From the NCBI GenBank assembly GCA_003170295.1, contig PNAJ01000115.1, positions 84,973 through 148,972 of the forward strand: 64,000 bases of DNA. Reading direction: 5' to 3'. Below, piece by piece: positions 8,739 to 17,382 of the stretch. Both the position numbers and the translations under genes were made by a program. The first letter of the stretch is position 1; the number at the start of each line of letters is the position of its first letter. A model generated the notes under the pieces. It saw nothing but the letters and a program-made list of their open reading frames with translations. It ran no database searches and was not told where the DNA came from. The stretch comes from Bryobacterales bacterium. Lineage in GTDB: Bacteria > Acidobacteriota > Terriglobia > Bryobacterales > Bryobacteraceae.

Positions 8739-9479
8739 CTACCGAACGCGGTTTCCAATGGCCCGGACCGCGAAAGCCGCGCCCAACATCATCAATCCGA
8801 GCAGCCCGATCAACGGCAGGGTGCTCGCCGTAGCCGGAAGCTCCGCGATTTCTGGCGTCGTCGCTACCTGCATCTCCTCGGGCGGCGGCGGAGTCACCAC
8901 CTGGGCGACTTGCACTTCTTCGCCCGTGGGCTCGACCGCCATGACCGATGCGCGTTTCAGTTCCATGACAACCGGCGCGTCCGCTGACTTGATCGGCTCG
9001 GCGACTTCGATAGGAATCTCGGCCTGCGTGAAGAGCACGGGCATCTTACTAGTCTTCGACAGCTCGATCGCTTTTGCCTTCGGATAGACAAACTCTTCGC
9101 CCCAATTTCTGCCGGGATAGAACCAGGCCCGGAGCGCTTCCGGCTCGCCCGCCGGTCGTTCATTGAAGGTGATTACGGTCTTGTCGGTGACCTTGAGGCG
9201 ATAGTTCGGAATCGCCAGAATCGTTGCATAGATCGTATTTTCTTCTTTATTGAAAATCTGAACGATGTGGCGGTCGGACTGCGAATCCAGGATCTTGAAC
9301 ACATAGGTGCCCGCGGGCAACACAGCCCATCCGGTGAGGTGAACACCGGGAATCTCCACAGGACCGCTAAACGTAATCACAGTCTTCCTGTTCCAGTCGT
9401 CAGCCTTGGCACTGGGTGCGCTTACCGCGCCTAACAGCGCCAAACCGCACACCGTCGTTACTGCTTTGAATAATTTCAT
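8739..9479 (-). CDS. Exported protein with C-terminal LPxTA-like sorting/anchor segment
   Basis: 246 residues from the ATG at 9479, which has AAGGAG eight bases upstream; a GTG three codons earlier lacks this spacing. A signal peptide (KAVTTVCGLALLGAVSAPSAKA) is followed by a beta-rich domain with GWAVLPAGTYVFKILDS and ENTIYATILAIPNYR, a type common in acidobacterial exported proteins. A Pro/Glu-rich linker leads to LPATAS, then a hydrophobic segment and RAIGNRVR, the arrangement of a sortase-like or exosortase-like anchoring signal. Function unknown; probably held at the cell surface. It lies in a cluster of envelope genes around a sigma-54 activator, and a weaker GG-N10-GC match occurs about 60 bases upstream. 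Confidence 0.75.
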   Translation of the reverse strand: MKLFKAVTTVCGLALLGAVSAPSAKADDWNRKTVITFSGPVEIPGVHLTGWAVLPAGTYVFKILDSQSDRHIVQIFNKEENTIYATILAIPNYRLKVTDKTVITFNERPAGEPEALRAWFYPGRNWGEEFVYPKAKAIELSKTSKMPVLFTQAEIPIEVAEPIKSADAPVVMELKRASVMAVEPTGEEVQVAQVVTPPPPEEMQVATTPEIAELPATASTLPLIGLLGLMMLGAAFAVRAIGNRVR

Positions 9480-9687
9480 TTCCTTCACTCCTTGCTATTC
9501 CTTCAGACTTTTTTGGTGCTCTTCGCTTACATGTAGGCATTCCGAGGTCCGTCAGCACCCGATCGCGATTGCGCCATATCTGCCCGCATACGGCGACCTC
9601 ACCCGAGTCTCCAATAGGGGTCACTATCTGACGGTGCGGCGTCATGTGACCAAATCCGGCCAATGCCATCCCCGTCGAGACTCCCAA

Positions 9688-9879
9688 TCATTTCGCAAGC
9701 CGAAAACTGGTTACATTTCCCCACAGCCCGACGGCCTGCAATAGCCAAACGCAGACCACCACGACCACAAAGATATTCAGAATCGACTTGATACTGGATG
9801 CCATTGGAATAAAACGGTTGATCAGGTACAGCGCCACCCCGACCAGGATCAACATCACAACAATATTTAGCAAAGGCAT
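9688..9879 (-). CDS. Small Thivi_2564-type membrane protein
   Basis: 63 residues with two predicted membrane helices: NIVVMLILVGVALYLINRF, a short loop IPMASSIKSILN, then IFVVVVVCVWLLQAVGLW. The pattern (VG-x-LYLIN-x-(F/Y)IPM, K-x-ILN) is that of the widespread two-helix Thivi_2564 family of unknown function. GAGGAG sits seven or so bases before the ATG at 9879. A well-spaced sigma-54-like promoter lies 27-44 bases upstream, facing this gene. The family is often seen near stress or envelope genes, which suits its place beside a sigma-54 activator. Confidence 0.82.
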   Translation of the reverse strand: MPLLNIVVMLILVGVALYLINRFIPMASSIKSILNIFVVVVVCVWLLQAVGLWGNVTSFRLAK

Positions 9880-9905
9880 TTTCTATACTCCTCGGGAATC
9901 CCCAT

Positions 9906-9923
9906 AGGCAATCAGCGATCCAA
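9906..9923 (-). promoter_or_regulatory. Candidate sigma-54 promoter for the small membrane protein
   Basis: On the minus strand the sequence TTGGATCGCTGATTGCCT has GG and GC separated by exactly ten bases, and TTGC at the -12 element as in the consensus TGGCACG-N4-TTGC. Transcription would start about 15-20 bases before the ATG at 9879, leaving just enough room for the ribosome site. The divergent gene encodes a sigma-54 activator, which raises the plausibility. The -24 element is only a partial match (TGGAT rather than TGGCA). Confidence 0.5.
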
Positions 9924-10073
9924 TCCTCATGACCCGAGGAAAAGTTCGTGATAAACTAGTTACGGACCGCCATTTTCGGCTTCCGTGCTTGTAGGACGCC
10001 CGTGTGGGGTGTCCGCCAACTCGGAGGTCCTCAAGATCGACGGGTTAGGATCGGCGTGCAACGGAAGGAAACG

Positions 10074-12140
10074 ATGGCAGCTCAGTCAACAGCGACGCGT
10101 TGGCTTGTGGAACACGGTCCTAGAGAACTGGAGCTCCTCTTCCGGGCGATCGTCTATCACCCTTCCGCACCTGTCCTGATCACCGACGACGAGGGCAATT
10201 CCAGGGACGCGAGTGTGGGCGCAGGCAACCTTTTAGGGATCCCGAGGGAAAAGATCATCGGCCACGGTCTGGAAGAATTCGTGGAGCCCAGCTTCAAGCC
10301 CGTGATTTCGAAACGCTGGAACGCTTTTCTTGAAGAAGGCCAGCAAGAGGGCACGCTGCAACTCGTTGGCCCGGACGGCGGTCCGCGGGACGTTCCGTAC
10401 GTAGCGAAAGGGAACGTATTGCCGGTGCGCCACGTGGTGGTGCTGGGCGACAAAGGCAATGTCCCGGCCTGGGTCCAGGACTACGCGCTCTACTTGATGG
10501 ATGTGGAAGGCCATATAGTCTCGTGGTATGCGGGAGCGGAACGCATTTACGGCTACCCGAGCTTCGAGGCGGTCGGCCAGCACGTTTCGTTTCTCGATCG
10601 CGACGAAGATTCTCTCCTCAAGTTGCCTGAAAAACTGAAGAGGGCCGAGAGCGAAGGCCATCTCGGCACGGAAGGCTGGCATGTGAAAAAGGACGGGTCG
10701 CGATTCTGGGCGAACGTCATCACCATGGCCATCAAGAACGAGAACGGGCAATTACAGGGTTTTGCGAGGGTCGCGCGCGATTTCAGCGAGCGTCACGAAA
10801 GAGACGAAAAGCTGCGTCGAAGCCGAGCGCGTATCCGGCCCATTCCATCGCAATCGACCATCACCGGCGTCGTTTCGGGCGAGTTTGACCGCATTCCCGA
10901 GGCAAACGATGCGTTTCTCGAACTGACCGGATACACCCGCGAAGACCTGCTGGGGGGCGCGCTGCACTGGCCCGATCTTACGCCACCGGAATACATTCCG
11001 CTCGATGAGGTGGCGCATGAAGAAGGTCTGAGGTTCGGAGCCTGCACGCCTTTTGAAAAGGAGTTGATCCGAAAGGATGGGACCAGGATCCCGGTCCTGA
11101 TCACCACGGCCGTGTTGAAGCTCTCTCCGTTCCGCTGGATCACGTTTGTGCAGGACTTGCGGGAGAGGGACCGGATTGAAAACGTAGAGGAAGACGAGGT
11201 TGACCCCCAGCAGGAATCCGAGGAGATGGTTGGCGCGAGCGCGGCTCTGAAGCGCGTGTTGCGGCAGGCCGAGGTGGTCGCGCCTACGGATGCAACGGTT
11301 TTGATCCTGGGGGAAACCGGTACCGGGAAGGAACTGGTCGCGCGCGCCGTCCACCGGATGAGCCCTCGCAAGAATCTTCCGTTCATCACTTTGAACTGTG
11401 CGGCGATTCCCACGGGACTACTGGAAAGCGAGCTGTTCGGCTACGAGAGAGGAGCCTTCACCGGAGCCTTGTCGCAAAAGATCGGACGCTTCGAGATGGC
11501 GCACCGGGGGACTCTGTTTCTCGACGAGGTAGGCGATATCCCACTGGACCTACAACCGAAATTGCTCCGCGCCCTGCAGGAGAAGTCGTTTGAGAGATTG
11601 GGTGGCACCCGGACGATCCCCATTGACGTCCGTCTGGTGGCGGCGACGAACCGGAATCTCGCGCAGATGATGGGCGACAAGCTCTTCCGCAGTGACCTTT
11701 ACTACCGTTTGAAGGTCTTTCCGATCACGACGCCTCCGCTGCGCGATCGCCCTGACGACATCCCGATCCTCGCGCGGCACTTCACCAAGAAGTACGCCGC
11801 CAAGATGGACCGCCAGATCGATAAGATCCCAGCGGACACCATGCGGGCGCTGGTCGACTGGCGTTGGCCGGGCAACGTGCGGGAGCTCGAAAACTTCATT
11901 GAGCGGGCCGTCATCCTGTCGAGGGGCCCCAGCCTGCGTGCCCCTTTAGCCGAAATACGTCACGATGCCCTCGAAGTCCTGGGCAGCGCCACTCTCGAAC
12001 AAGTGGAGCGCGAGCACATCCTCCGGGTGCTGAAAGAAAGCGGAGGGGTGGTCACCACGGCGGCCACTCGTCTGGGACTGCACCGCACGACCCTCAATGC
12101 CATGATGCGCAAGCTGGGCATCTCGCGCAAAGATCTGTGA
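10074..12140 (+). CDS. Sigma-54-dependent transcriptional activator with PAS sensor domains
   Basis: 688 residues from the ATG at 10074 (GGAAGGAAACG upstream); the frame is open from 10002 but lacks a ribosome site. Order: a PAS-like domain (about 20-120, VLITDDEGN), a second (about 140-250, [21 protein letters not shown]), a third (about 265-370, [19 protein letters not shown]), then the AAA+ domain with Walker A GETGTGKE (about 413), GAFTGA (about 460, the sigma-54 contact loop) and Walker [12 protein letters not shown], and a C-terminal Fis-type helix-turn-helix ([20 protein letters not shown]). No receiver domain, so the PAS domains probably sense a signal directly. Likely targets are the flanking envelope genes, which have GG-N10-GC promoters. 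Confidence 0.92.
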   Translation: MAAQSTATRWLVEHGPRELELLFRAIVYHPSAPVLITDDEGNSRDASVGAGNLLGIPREKIIGHGLEEFVEPSFKPVISKRWNAFLEEGQQEGTLQLVGPDGGPRDVPYVAKGNVLPVRHVVVLGDKGNVPAWVQDYALYLMDVEGHIVSWYAGAERIYGYPSFEAVGQHVSFLDRDEDSLLKLPEKLKRAESEGHLGTEGWHVKKDGSRFWANVITMAIKNENGQLQGFARVARDFSERHERDEKLRRSRARIRPIPSQSTITGVVSGEFDRIPEANDAFLELTGYTREDLLGGALHWPDLTPPEYIPLDEVAHEEGLRFGACTPFEKELIRKDGTRIPVLITTAVLKLSPFRWITFVQDLRERDRIENVEEDEVDPQQESEEMVGASAALKRVLRQAEVVAPTDATVLILGETGTGKELVARAVHRMSPRKNLPFITLNCAAIPTGLLESELFGYERGAFTGALSQKIGRFEMAHRGTLFLDEVGDIPLDLQPKLLRALQEKSFERLGGTRTIPIDVRLVAATNRNLAQMMGDKLFRSDLYYRLKVFPITTPPLRDRPDDIPILARHFTKKYAAKMDRQIDKIPADTMRALVDWRWPGNVRELENFIERAVILSRGPSLRAPLAEIRHDALEVLGSATLEQVEREHILRVLKESGGVVTTAATRLGLHRTTLNAMMRKLGISRKDL

Positions 12141-12235
12141 CCGCGCGTCGTCAAACGACCTCAGGCGGTCGCATCGTTTCCGCCCATCCGGTTCCGTAGA
12201 GCCGTCTACGCCGAATTGCCTCAACAAGAAGCGAT

Positions 12236-12253
12236 TTGGCGTTTCTCGTGCAT
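12236..12253 (+). promoter_or_regulatory. Candidate sigma-54 promoter for the SYLF-domain gene
   Basis: TTGGCGTTTCTCGTGCAT has GG and GC ten bases apart and matches TGGC at -24 and TGC at -12 of the sigma-54 consensus. It sits 58 bases before the ATG of the SYLF gene and about 95 bases after the end of the sigma-54 activator gene. Seen in sequence; promoter activity is inferred. Confidence 0.45.
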
Positions 12254-12311
12254 CCGAGAGCATGTCGTCAAAAGCCCCCGCGGGGCTCCTAGCCGACTGA
12301 AGAGGTCAATA

Positions 12312-13022
12312 ATGCGAAAAATTCTCACGGCTACTCTGGCGCTTGCGCCCCTGGTAGTCAGCTTGCACGCCAAGGATAACGAACCAGCAAAGCGTCTCGA
12401 CGAAGCCGCCTCCGTATTCACCGAGGTCATGGCGACGCCCGATAAGGGCATCCCTCAGGAGCTGCTCGAAAACGCGCGCTGTATCGTCATTGTTCCGGGA
12501 CTGAAGACGGCCGCTTTCTTTTTCGGCGCCAAGTATGGAAAAGGCGTCCTTTCCTGCCGGAATAAGGGCGGAAGCGGTTGGTCGGCGCCTGCCACCATGC
12601 GCATCGAGGGGGGCAGCGTAGGCTTCCAGATCGGCGGGTCGGAGACGGATTTGATCATGCTCGTGATGAATGCGCGCGGCGTGGACAAGCTTCTTTCGAG
12701 CAAGTTCACTCTGGGTGCGGAAGGCTCGGTTGCCGCCGGCCCGGTGGGACGGACCGCAACCGCTCAAACCGACGCTCAAATGCACGCCGAGATTCTCTCC
12801 TGGTCGCGATCCCAGGGGCTGTTTGCCGGTCTTGCTCTCGAAGGAGACACCTTGCGGCAGGATCAGGACGATAATGCCATACTTTACGGCCGCAGGCTGG
12901 AGAATCGTGAGATCGTAACGACCTCCGTGCCTATGCCCAAGGCGGCGGAGAGACTGATCCATCTGCTCAACAGATACTCCTCGCGAGAGCGCCCGAGTAC
13001 TTCACCTGGCTCCAACCAATAG
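12312..13022 (+). CDS. Exported SYLF/YSC84-domain lipid-binding protein
   Basis: 236 residues from the ATG at 12312, with signal peptide MRKILTATLALAPLVVSLHA and GAGG upstream. The remainder is a single SYLF domain: RLDEAASVFTEVM, IPQELLENARCIVIVPGLKTAAFFFGAKYGKGV, then GSGWSAPATMRIEGGSVGFQIG and GRTATAQTDAQMHAEILSWSRSQGLFAGLALEG. Family knowledge: SYLF/YSC84 proteins bind phosphoinositides in eukaryotes; bacterial members are exported and poorly understood. A sigma-54-like promoter and the adjacent activator suggest induction with an envelope response. The next gene is convergent, ending 12 bases away. Confidence 0.9.
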   Translation: MRKILTATLALAPLVVSLHAKDNEPAKRLDEAASVFTEVMATPDKGIPQELLENARCIVIVPGLKTAAFFFGAKYGKGVLSCRNKGGSGWSAPATMRIEGGSVGFQIGGSETDLIMLVMNARGVDKLLSSKFTLGAEGSVAAGPVGRTATAQTDAQMHAEILSWSRSQGLFAGLALEGDTLRQDQDDNAILYGRRLENREIVTTSVPMPKAAERLIHLLNRYSSRERPSTSPGSNQ

Positions 13023-13033
13023 TGGTCCGAGCC

Positions 13034-16000
13034 CTAGAACTCATACCGCAGCGCGAACTGCATGGAACGGGGAGCCAGCGTGCCTTGGAACTCTCCGAAG
13101 GTCAGCGGAGACTGCAGGCTGAGGCTCGGATTGGTGAAGTTCGCGTGGTTGAAAGCGTTGAAGGCTTCCGCTCGGAACTGCAGGCGGTGGCCTTCCCAGG
13201 GCATGACGAAGGATTTCGACACGGCCATATCGACATTGAAAATCGGTGCGAGGCGAACCGAGGCGCGCTGGCCGGACGTCTCCGGCGGTTGATCCTGAAA
13301 ATTGTTAGAGACGCTGGTACTCGCGAAGATGCTGGGGTTTCCGTTGTCGTCAATGTGAACGCCTCCCGATTTGGTAGGTGTGTTCAACACCGTCAACGAA
13401 CTAAGCCAATAGTTGGAATTGTAGGCGAGATCGCCGGCAACCGCGCTCGGCAGAGGAGTGCTGTATCGCCAGATACTTGAAACCTGCCAACCTCCGACTG
13501 CCTGATCAAGCCAGCGCGGAGCCTTTCCCAATAGCGCCTTCCCCTTGCCCACGGGCAGTGCATACGTGAAGTTTGCGTTGAAATTATTGCGAATGTCGAA
13601 GTCCGAGGAACCTCGGAATGCGCTCAGATTGAAGATGTCCTGAATCGCCGCACCCTGTTCGCCCGCCCCAGACTCGGCCGCGGAACCGTTGTCGATCGAG
13701 TGCGACAGAGTGTAGTTGAAGTCGAACTGGAAGCCATTCGCGTAGCGCCTCCGGAGGGCCACCGTCAGACCGTGGAAGTCGGCCTCACCGGCGTTCATCC
13801 ACATCGGCATCGAACTGCCTTGCTTCGCGAAGAACGTATAGCAGCCCGTAATGCTCAGGCATTTTCCCGGAATATAAGCGCCCGCAATGCGGTCGGCGGC
13901 ATGAAGGCTGTCGAGGAAGCTGCTCCCGAAAACGCCGTAAACGCTATAAAAATAGTTGGCCGACGCGCTTCCCGGGAAGTAGGCGTTCTTATATCCTGGC
14001 CAAATGTTATTGACGAATGGCAAATTCGGCACCAGACTCGGATTGTTCATCACGAGATTCGCGACCACTCCAGATGCGGCGTTATAAGGCACTCCATTCT
14101 GTTTCGCCAGTGTGTTGGCGAGGTTATACACGATCTGCGCGTTTTGTTGCCAGGTGACTCCCGAGGCCGGATCCTTGTAGTTCTCAAGAGGCGTGAAAAC
14201 ATCGCCTTCCATCAGCAACCTTCGGGATAGGCGGCCCAGGTACCCGATTTCCATCGTCATCTTGCCCGGAAGCTGGCGCGAGAAGCTCGCGTTCAGCACG
14301 ATCGAATAAGGAGTCTTCAAGTCGGGCGAAATACCGAGAAAGTAACCCGTGATTGCGGCAACCGGAGGCGGTGTGAAGGGGAATCCGCCTGGCACGGCGG
14401 CCGGGAGAGCGGGTAACGCGCCGTTGTACCGCGGCGATGTCGAAAAACTGTACGAATCGGGAAGATAACTCGGTTCGGAGAGACCGAGGGAACCAAGCTG
14501 ATCGAAATTCACGATCAAATCGTTGCCGAACTGATCGTATGCCAGCGCGGCTCCCAACCGGAGGGCGCCGTTCTTGCCAAAAACCTTCCCGATCCATCCT
14601 CCCCTGTCGGCGGGAGCGTAGGCCAACGCGAAGCGAGGCGCGAAATTCGCGTTGTTCGGGCTCCACCAGCTTGCTTTGCCATTTGCGGGCCCGTTCAGCG
14701 CGTAACTCAGCGTGGCATTAGGCATCTGATTGGCAGGCACGCCCTGCGATTGCAGGCCATTGCGCTCCGCGAAGTATTGATTCAGAGGAACCGTCGGACT
14801 GACTTGTAGCCCGTTGGCTTCGTACGGTGGACGGAAGTTCTCATAGCGCAACCCAACCGTCACTGTGAGTTCCCGGCTAATGCGCCACGCGTCTCCGACG
14901 TAACCCGCGTAGCTGCGCGCGATAAACGATCGCTGTTGTGGCGTCCCAACCGGCAAAATCTTCCCGCTCTTATCGTACTGATATGTCACCTGTTCATCGT
15001 TCAACAGACCAAGCAGCATTGCCGACGCATTGGTCACCGCGGTGGAGTTCGCGATTTGAAGGTTGGGATTCCCGAGCTTCCCTCCCAGATAATTGGTGAC
15101 GGACGAGTTGATATCCTCGCCGAGTCCGATCAACTCGGTCGCACCGTAGGAGTACAGCGGATAGGAGTTCGTGAATGTCGAGATATCGTTGCGGCTGAAG
15201 CGGAAGTTCAACCCCATGGTAAGGGTGTGCTTGCCTTTGGTCCAGGTCACATCGTCCAGGAAATTATGCAGCGGATTCACACGTCCTCTTGCCCGCGCCG
15301 CCCAGTTCTGGAGCGGCGAAATAGCGGTCGGCTCAAACTGAAAGGCGGTGCCCGAGACACCGGAGAACTCCTGACCAAGGCGCGTAAAACCATAGCTAAA
15401 CGAGTTGATCAACGTCGGGCTGAGAATCGCCGTGTAATGTGCAGCGAGTCCCTTGCTGTTGTCGCGTTCCGTCGATGCCGGCGCTTGACCTGGGAATTGC
15501 GCCAGGATCTGATCCTGCGTGTTGTCGGCGAGCGTTCCGCGCAGGCTCAAGGTGTGTTTACCCGCCTCGTCCAATTTGTAGTCCAGCTTGGCGACCCAAG
15601 ACATATTGTTCAGATGGTCGGGCGCGTTAAACCGGTACCCGCTAAAGTTTAATCCGCCATCCTGGCCGAACGCCGGGTTATTCCCAACAGGATACTGATT
15701 GAGTATTTTTTGATAGCCGGAGTTCAGCCCAATGCCCAGCGGATCGATCTGCTTCAGCTCGGCCGGAGTCAAAGTTTGCACACTTCCATCGGAGAGTTGA
15801 ACGTTCAGAAATCCCTGTTTAAGCGATTCCGACGGGACAGCCTGAACTTGCGCAACGCTGCTCGCGTCAAACCGCTGCTCCCAATTCACGAAATAAAACA
15901 GGCGATTCTTCTGGATCGGACCGCCAATGGAAGCTCCGAACTGATTGCGAACCAGTTGCTGCACCGGCACGCCTGCCTGATTGTTGAACCACGTGTTAGC

Positions 16001-16834
16001 CGAAGTCGCGGTGTTGCGATTGTACTCGTAGAGTGACCCGTGCAGCGCGTTCGTTCCGCTCTTCGTGATTAATACCACCTGGCCACCGGAGGAGCGGCCT
16101 TGATCGGCGCCCACTCCGCCAACCGTGACCCGGAACTCCTGCACCGAATCGAGAGGGATGGGCAGCACCGCGTTGAAACCCGAATTGACATTCGCACTAT
16201 TTCCGTTGACGCCCTGATAGGAATTGCCAACAGTCGAGTTTTGAGCTACCAGGCCCGCACTCTGGTTATCGTTCACATCCACGCCATCGAGCGTGATGTT
16301 GTTTTGGTCCCGGCGAGCGCCCAGCACTTCGCCATTCGTCGTAACGCCTGGCTGGAGGCTGAGCAATTCGACAACGTTCCGTGTTTGAAGAGGGAGTTGA
16401 CGGACCTGCCGCTCTGAGAACGCGTTCCCCACCGACGCGTCCACGGTGTTGACGGAGGAAGCGTCCGCCGATACACTCACGGCCTCCGTCGTGGCGCCGA
16501 GTTCCATGTGTAGATCCAACGTTGTCGGTGTGTTTACCAGTAACTTGACATCGGTGCGGCTGATCTTCGAGAAACCGGGATGCTCCGCCACGACCTTATA
16601 TGTGCCAGGGACAATTTGCAGAAACTGGTATTCGCCGTCCGCGCTTGCGATCACTTTACGTGTGAGGCCAGTCTCGGAGTTGCTTAGGGTCACGATCGCT
16701 CCCGCGATCACGCCTCCTTGCGGGTCTGTGATCGTCCCACGCAACAAGCTGGTGGATTGAGCGAAGACGCTCACAGAAGCGCCAAGAAGAAAGGAGAGTA
16801 AAGCCTTTAGGCAAAAGGCAGATCGGGTGTACAT
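13034..16834 (-). CDS. TonB-dependent receptor, Oar-like, with N-terminal carboxypeptidase-regulatory-like domain
   Basis: 1266 residues. The signal peptide (ALLSFLLGASVSVFAQ) is followed by a CarboxypepD_reg-like beta-sandwich at about residues 30-115 (LRGTITDPQGGVIAGAIVTL, DGEYQFLQIVPGTYKV). A plug domain follows (RNVVELLSLQPGVTTNG, NNITLDGVDVNDNQS, SGGQVVLITKSGTNALHGSL), then a very long beta-barrel ending in LRYEF with the terminal Phe expected of outer-membrane proteins. Family role: outer-membrane uptake of large ligands, probably oligosaccharides or peptides, powered by TonB; such genes are greatly expanded in Solibacter-type genomes. It stands alone, convergent with the SYLF gene. Confidence 0.92.
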   Translation of the reverse strand: MYTRSAFCLKALLSFLLGASVSVFAQSTSLLRGTITDPQGGVIAGAIVTLSNSETGLTRKVIASADGEYQFLQIVPGTYKVVAEHPGFSKISRTDVKLLVNTPTTLDLHMELGATTEAVSVSADASSVNTVDASVGNAFSERQVRQLPLQTRNVVELLSLQPGVTTNGEVLGARRDQNNITLDGVDVNDNQSAGLVAQNSTVGNSYQGVNGNSANVNSGFNAVLPIPLDSVQEFRVTVGGVGADQGRSSGGQVVLITKSGTNALHGSLYEYNRNTATSANTWFNNQAGVPVQQLVRNQFGASIGGPIQKNRLFYFVNWEQRFDASSVAQVQAVPSESLKQGFLNVQLSDGSVQTLTPAELKQIDPLGIGLNSGYQKILNQYPVGNNPAFGQDGGLNFSGYRFNAPDHLNNMSWVAKLDYKLDEAGKHTLSLRGTLADNTQDQILAQFPGQAPASTERDNSKGLAAHYTAILSPTLINSFSYGFTRLGQEFSGVSGTAFQFEPTAISPLQNWAARARGRVNPLHNFLDDVTWTKGKHTLTMGLNFRFSRNDISTFTNSYPLYSYGATELIGLGEDINSSVTNYLGGKLGNPNLQIANSTAVTNASAMLLGLLNDEQVTYQYDKSGKILPVGTPQQRSFIARSYAGYVGDAWRISRELTVTVGLRYENFRPPYEANGLQVSPTVPLNQYFAERNGLQSQGVPANQMPNATLSYALNGPANGKASWWSPNNANFAPRFALAYAPADRGGWIGKVFGKNGALRLGAALAYDQFGNDLIVNFDQLGSLGLSEPSYLPDSYSFSTSPRYNGALPALPAAVPGGFPFTPPPVAAITGYFLGISPDLKTPYSIVLNASFSRQLPGKMTMEIGYLGRLSRRLLMEGDVFTPLENYKDPASGVTWQQNAQIVYNLANTLAKQNGVPYNAASGVVANLVMNNPSLVPNLPFVNNIWPGYKNAYFPGSASANYFYSVYGVFGSSFLDSLHAADRIAGAYIPGKCLSITGCYTFFAKQGSSMPMWMNAGEADFHGLTVALRRRYANGFQFDFNYTLSHSIDNGSAAESGAGEQGAAIQDIFNLSAFRGSSDFDIRNNFNANFTYALPVGKGKALLGKAPRWLDQAVGGWQVSSIWRYSTPLPSAVAGDLAYNSNYWLSSLTVLNTPTKSGGVHIDDNGNPSIFASTSVSNNFQDQPPETSGQRASVRLAPIFNVDMAVSKSFVMPWEGHRLQFRAEAFNAFNHANFTNPSLSLQSPLTFGEFQGTLAPRSMQFALRYEF

Positions 16835-17171
16835 TAAATCCTCCGCGATTCCTGAGATTCGATGAACTTTCAGATCGCGAGGGACGGGCTCGCCTGATTG
16901 GCCGCAAGCAATACGACACAGTATTGTCTAGAAACAAACCCGGCTGGAGATAGTCGAGTGTCTTGAATTATCGAGCGCCTTGGCGGGCGAAGTCAATTGA
17001 CCGAGCCATAGAATATTTTGATCGGTCCCAATAGAAACTTGAATCGGGCAATCATCACCACACAAATCTAGCGCCGAGTTGAATTCGCCTGCTGCGAGCT
17101 GGAGGTTCGAAACTGGGTAAAGTCGAAGGTGGGACCATCGGCATTGTGGGAATTGAAATGGAGCGGACCGC
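16835..17171. other. Intergenic stretch of lower GC, no gene recognised
   Basis: This 337-base stretch upstream of the TonB receptor must hold its promoter, but I see no convincing -35/-10 pair, repeat or conserved reading frame. GC is visibly lower than in neighbouring genes, a trend that continues rightward into the orphan membrane protein. Confidence 0.5.
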
Positions 17172-17351
17172 CTAGTAAATCACGTTGCCCCAGGACGAGA
17201 ATCCCTGATACTTCAAGTAAGTCGTTCTTTCGATCAACGAGCTCCACAAGAAATTATTGATCGGCGTCAATCCGTGCGTCACCGCTTGCGAAAAAGCGGT
17301 ACTGGTCTCGATTGGCTCCAAGAACTTTGGAGTACAAAGTTGTATCGTGGC
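17172..17351 (-). pseudogene. Possible C-terminal remnant of an unknown protein
   Basis: A leftward frame ending at a TAG at 17172-17174 encodes a plausible protein tail: FSQAVTHGLTPINNF, then SSLIERTTYLKYQGF and SSWGNVIY at the end. The aromatic last residue would suit an outer-membrane or secreted protein. No credible start or upstream part is present; the frame runs into the 5' end of the rightward orphan gene. I do not recognise the family, and chance coding cannot be excluded. Confidence 0.25.
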
Positions 17352-17382
17352 TGTGCGCTCTGGCATGGAGTAGAATCGAGGG

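Noticed and set aside
9550..9575. Third GG-N10-GC match upstream of the LPxTA protein
   Set aside because: The -24 and -12 elements deviate from consensus (CGGAC, ATGC); mentioned as a weak hint but not annotated.
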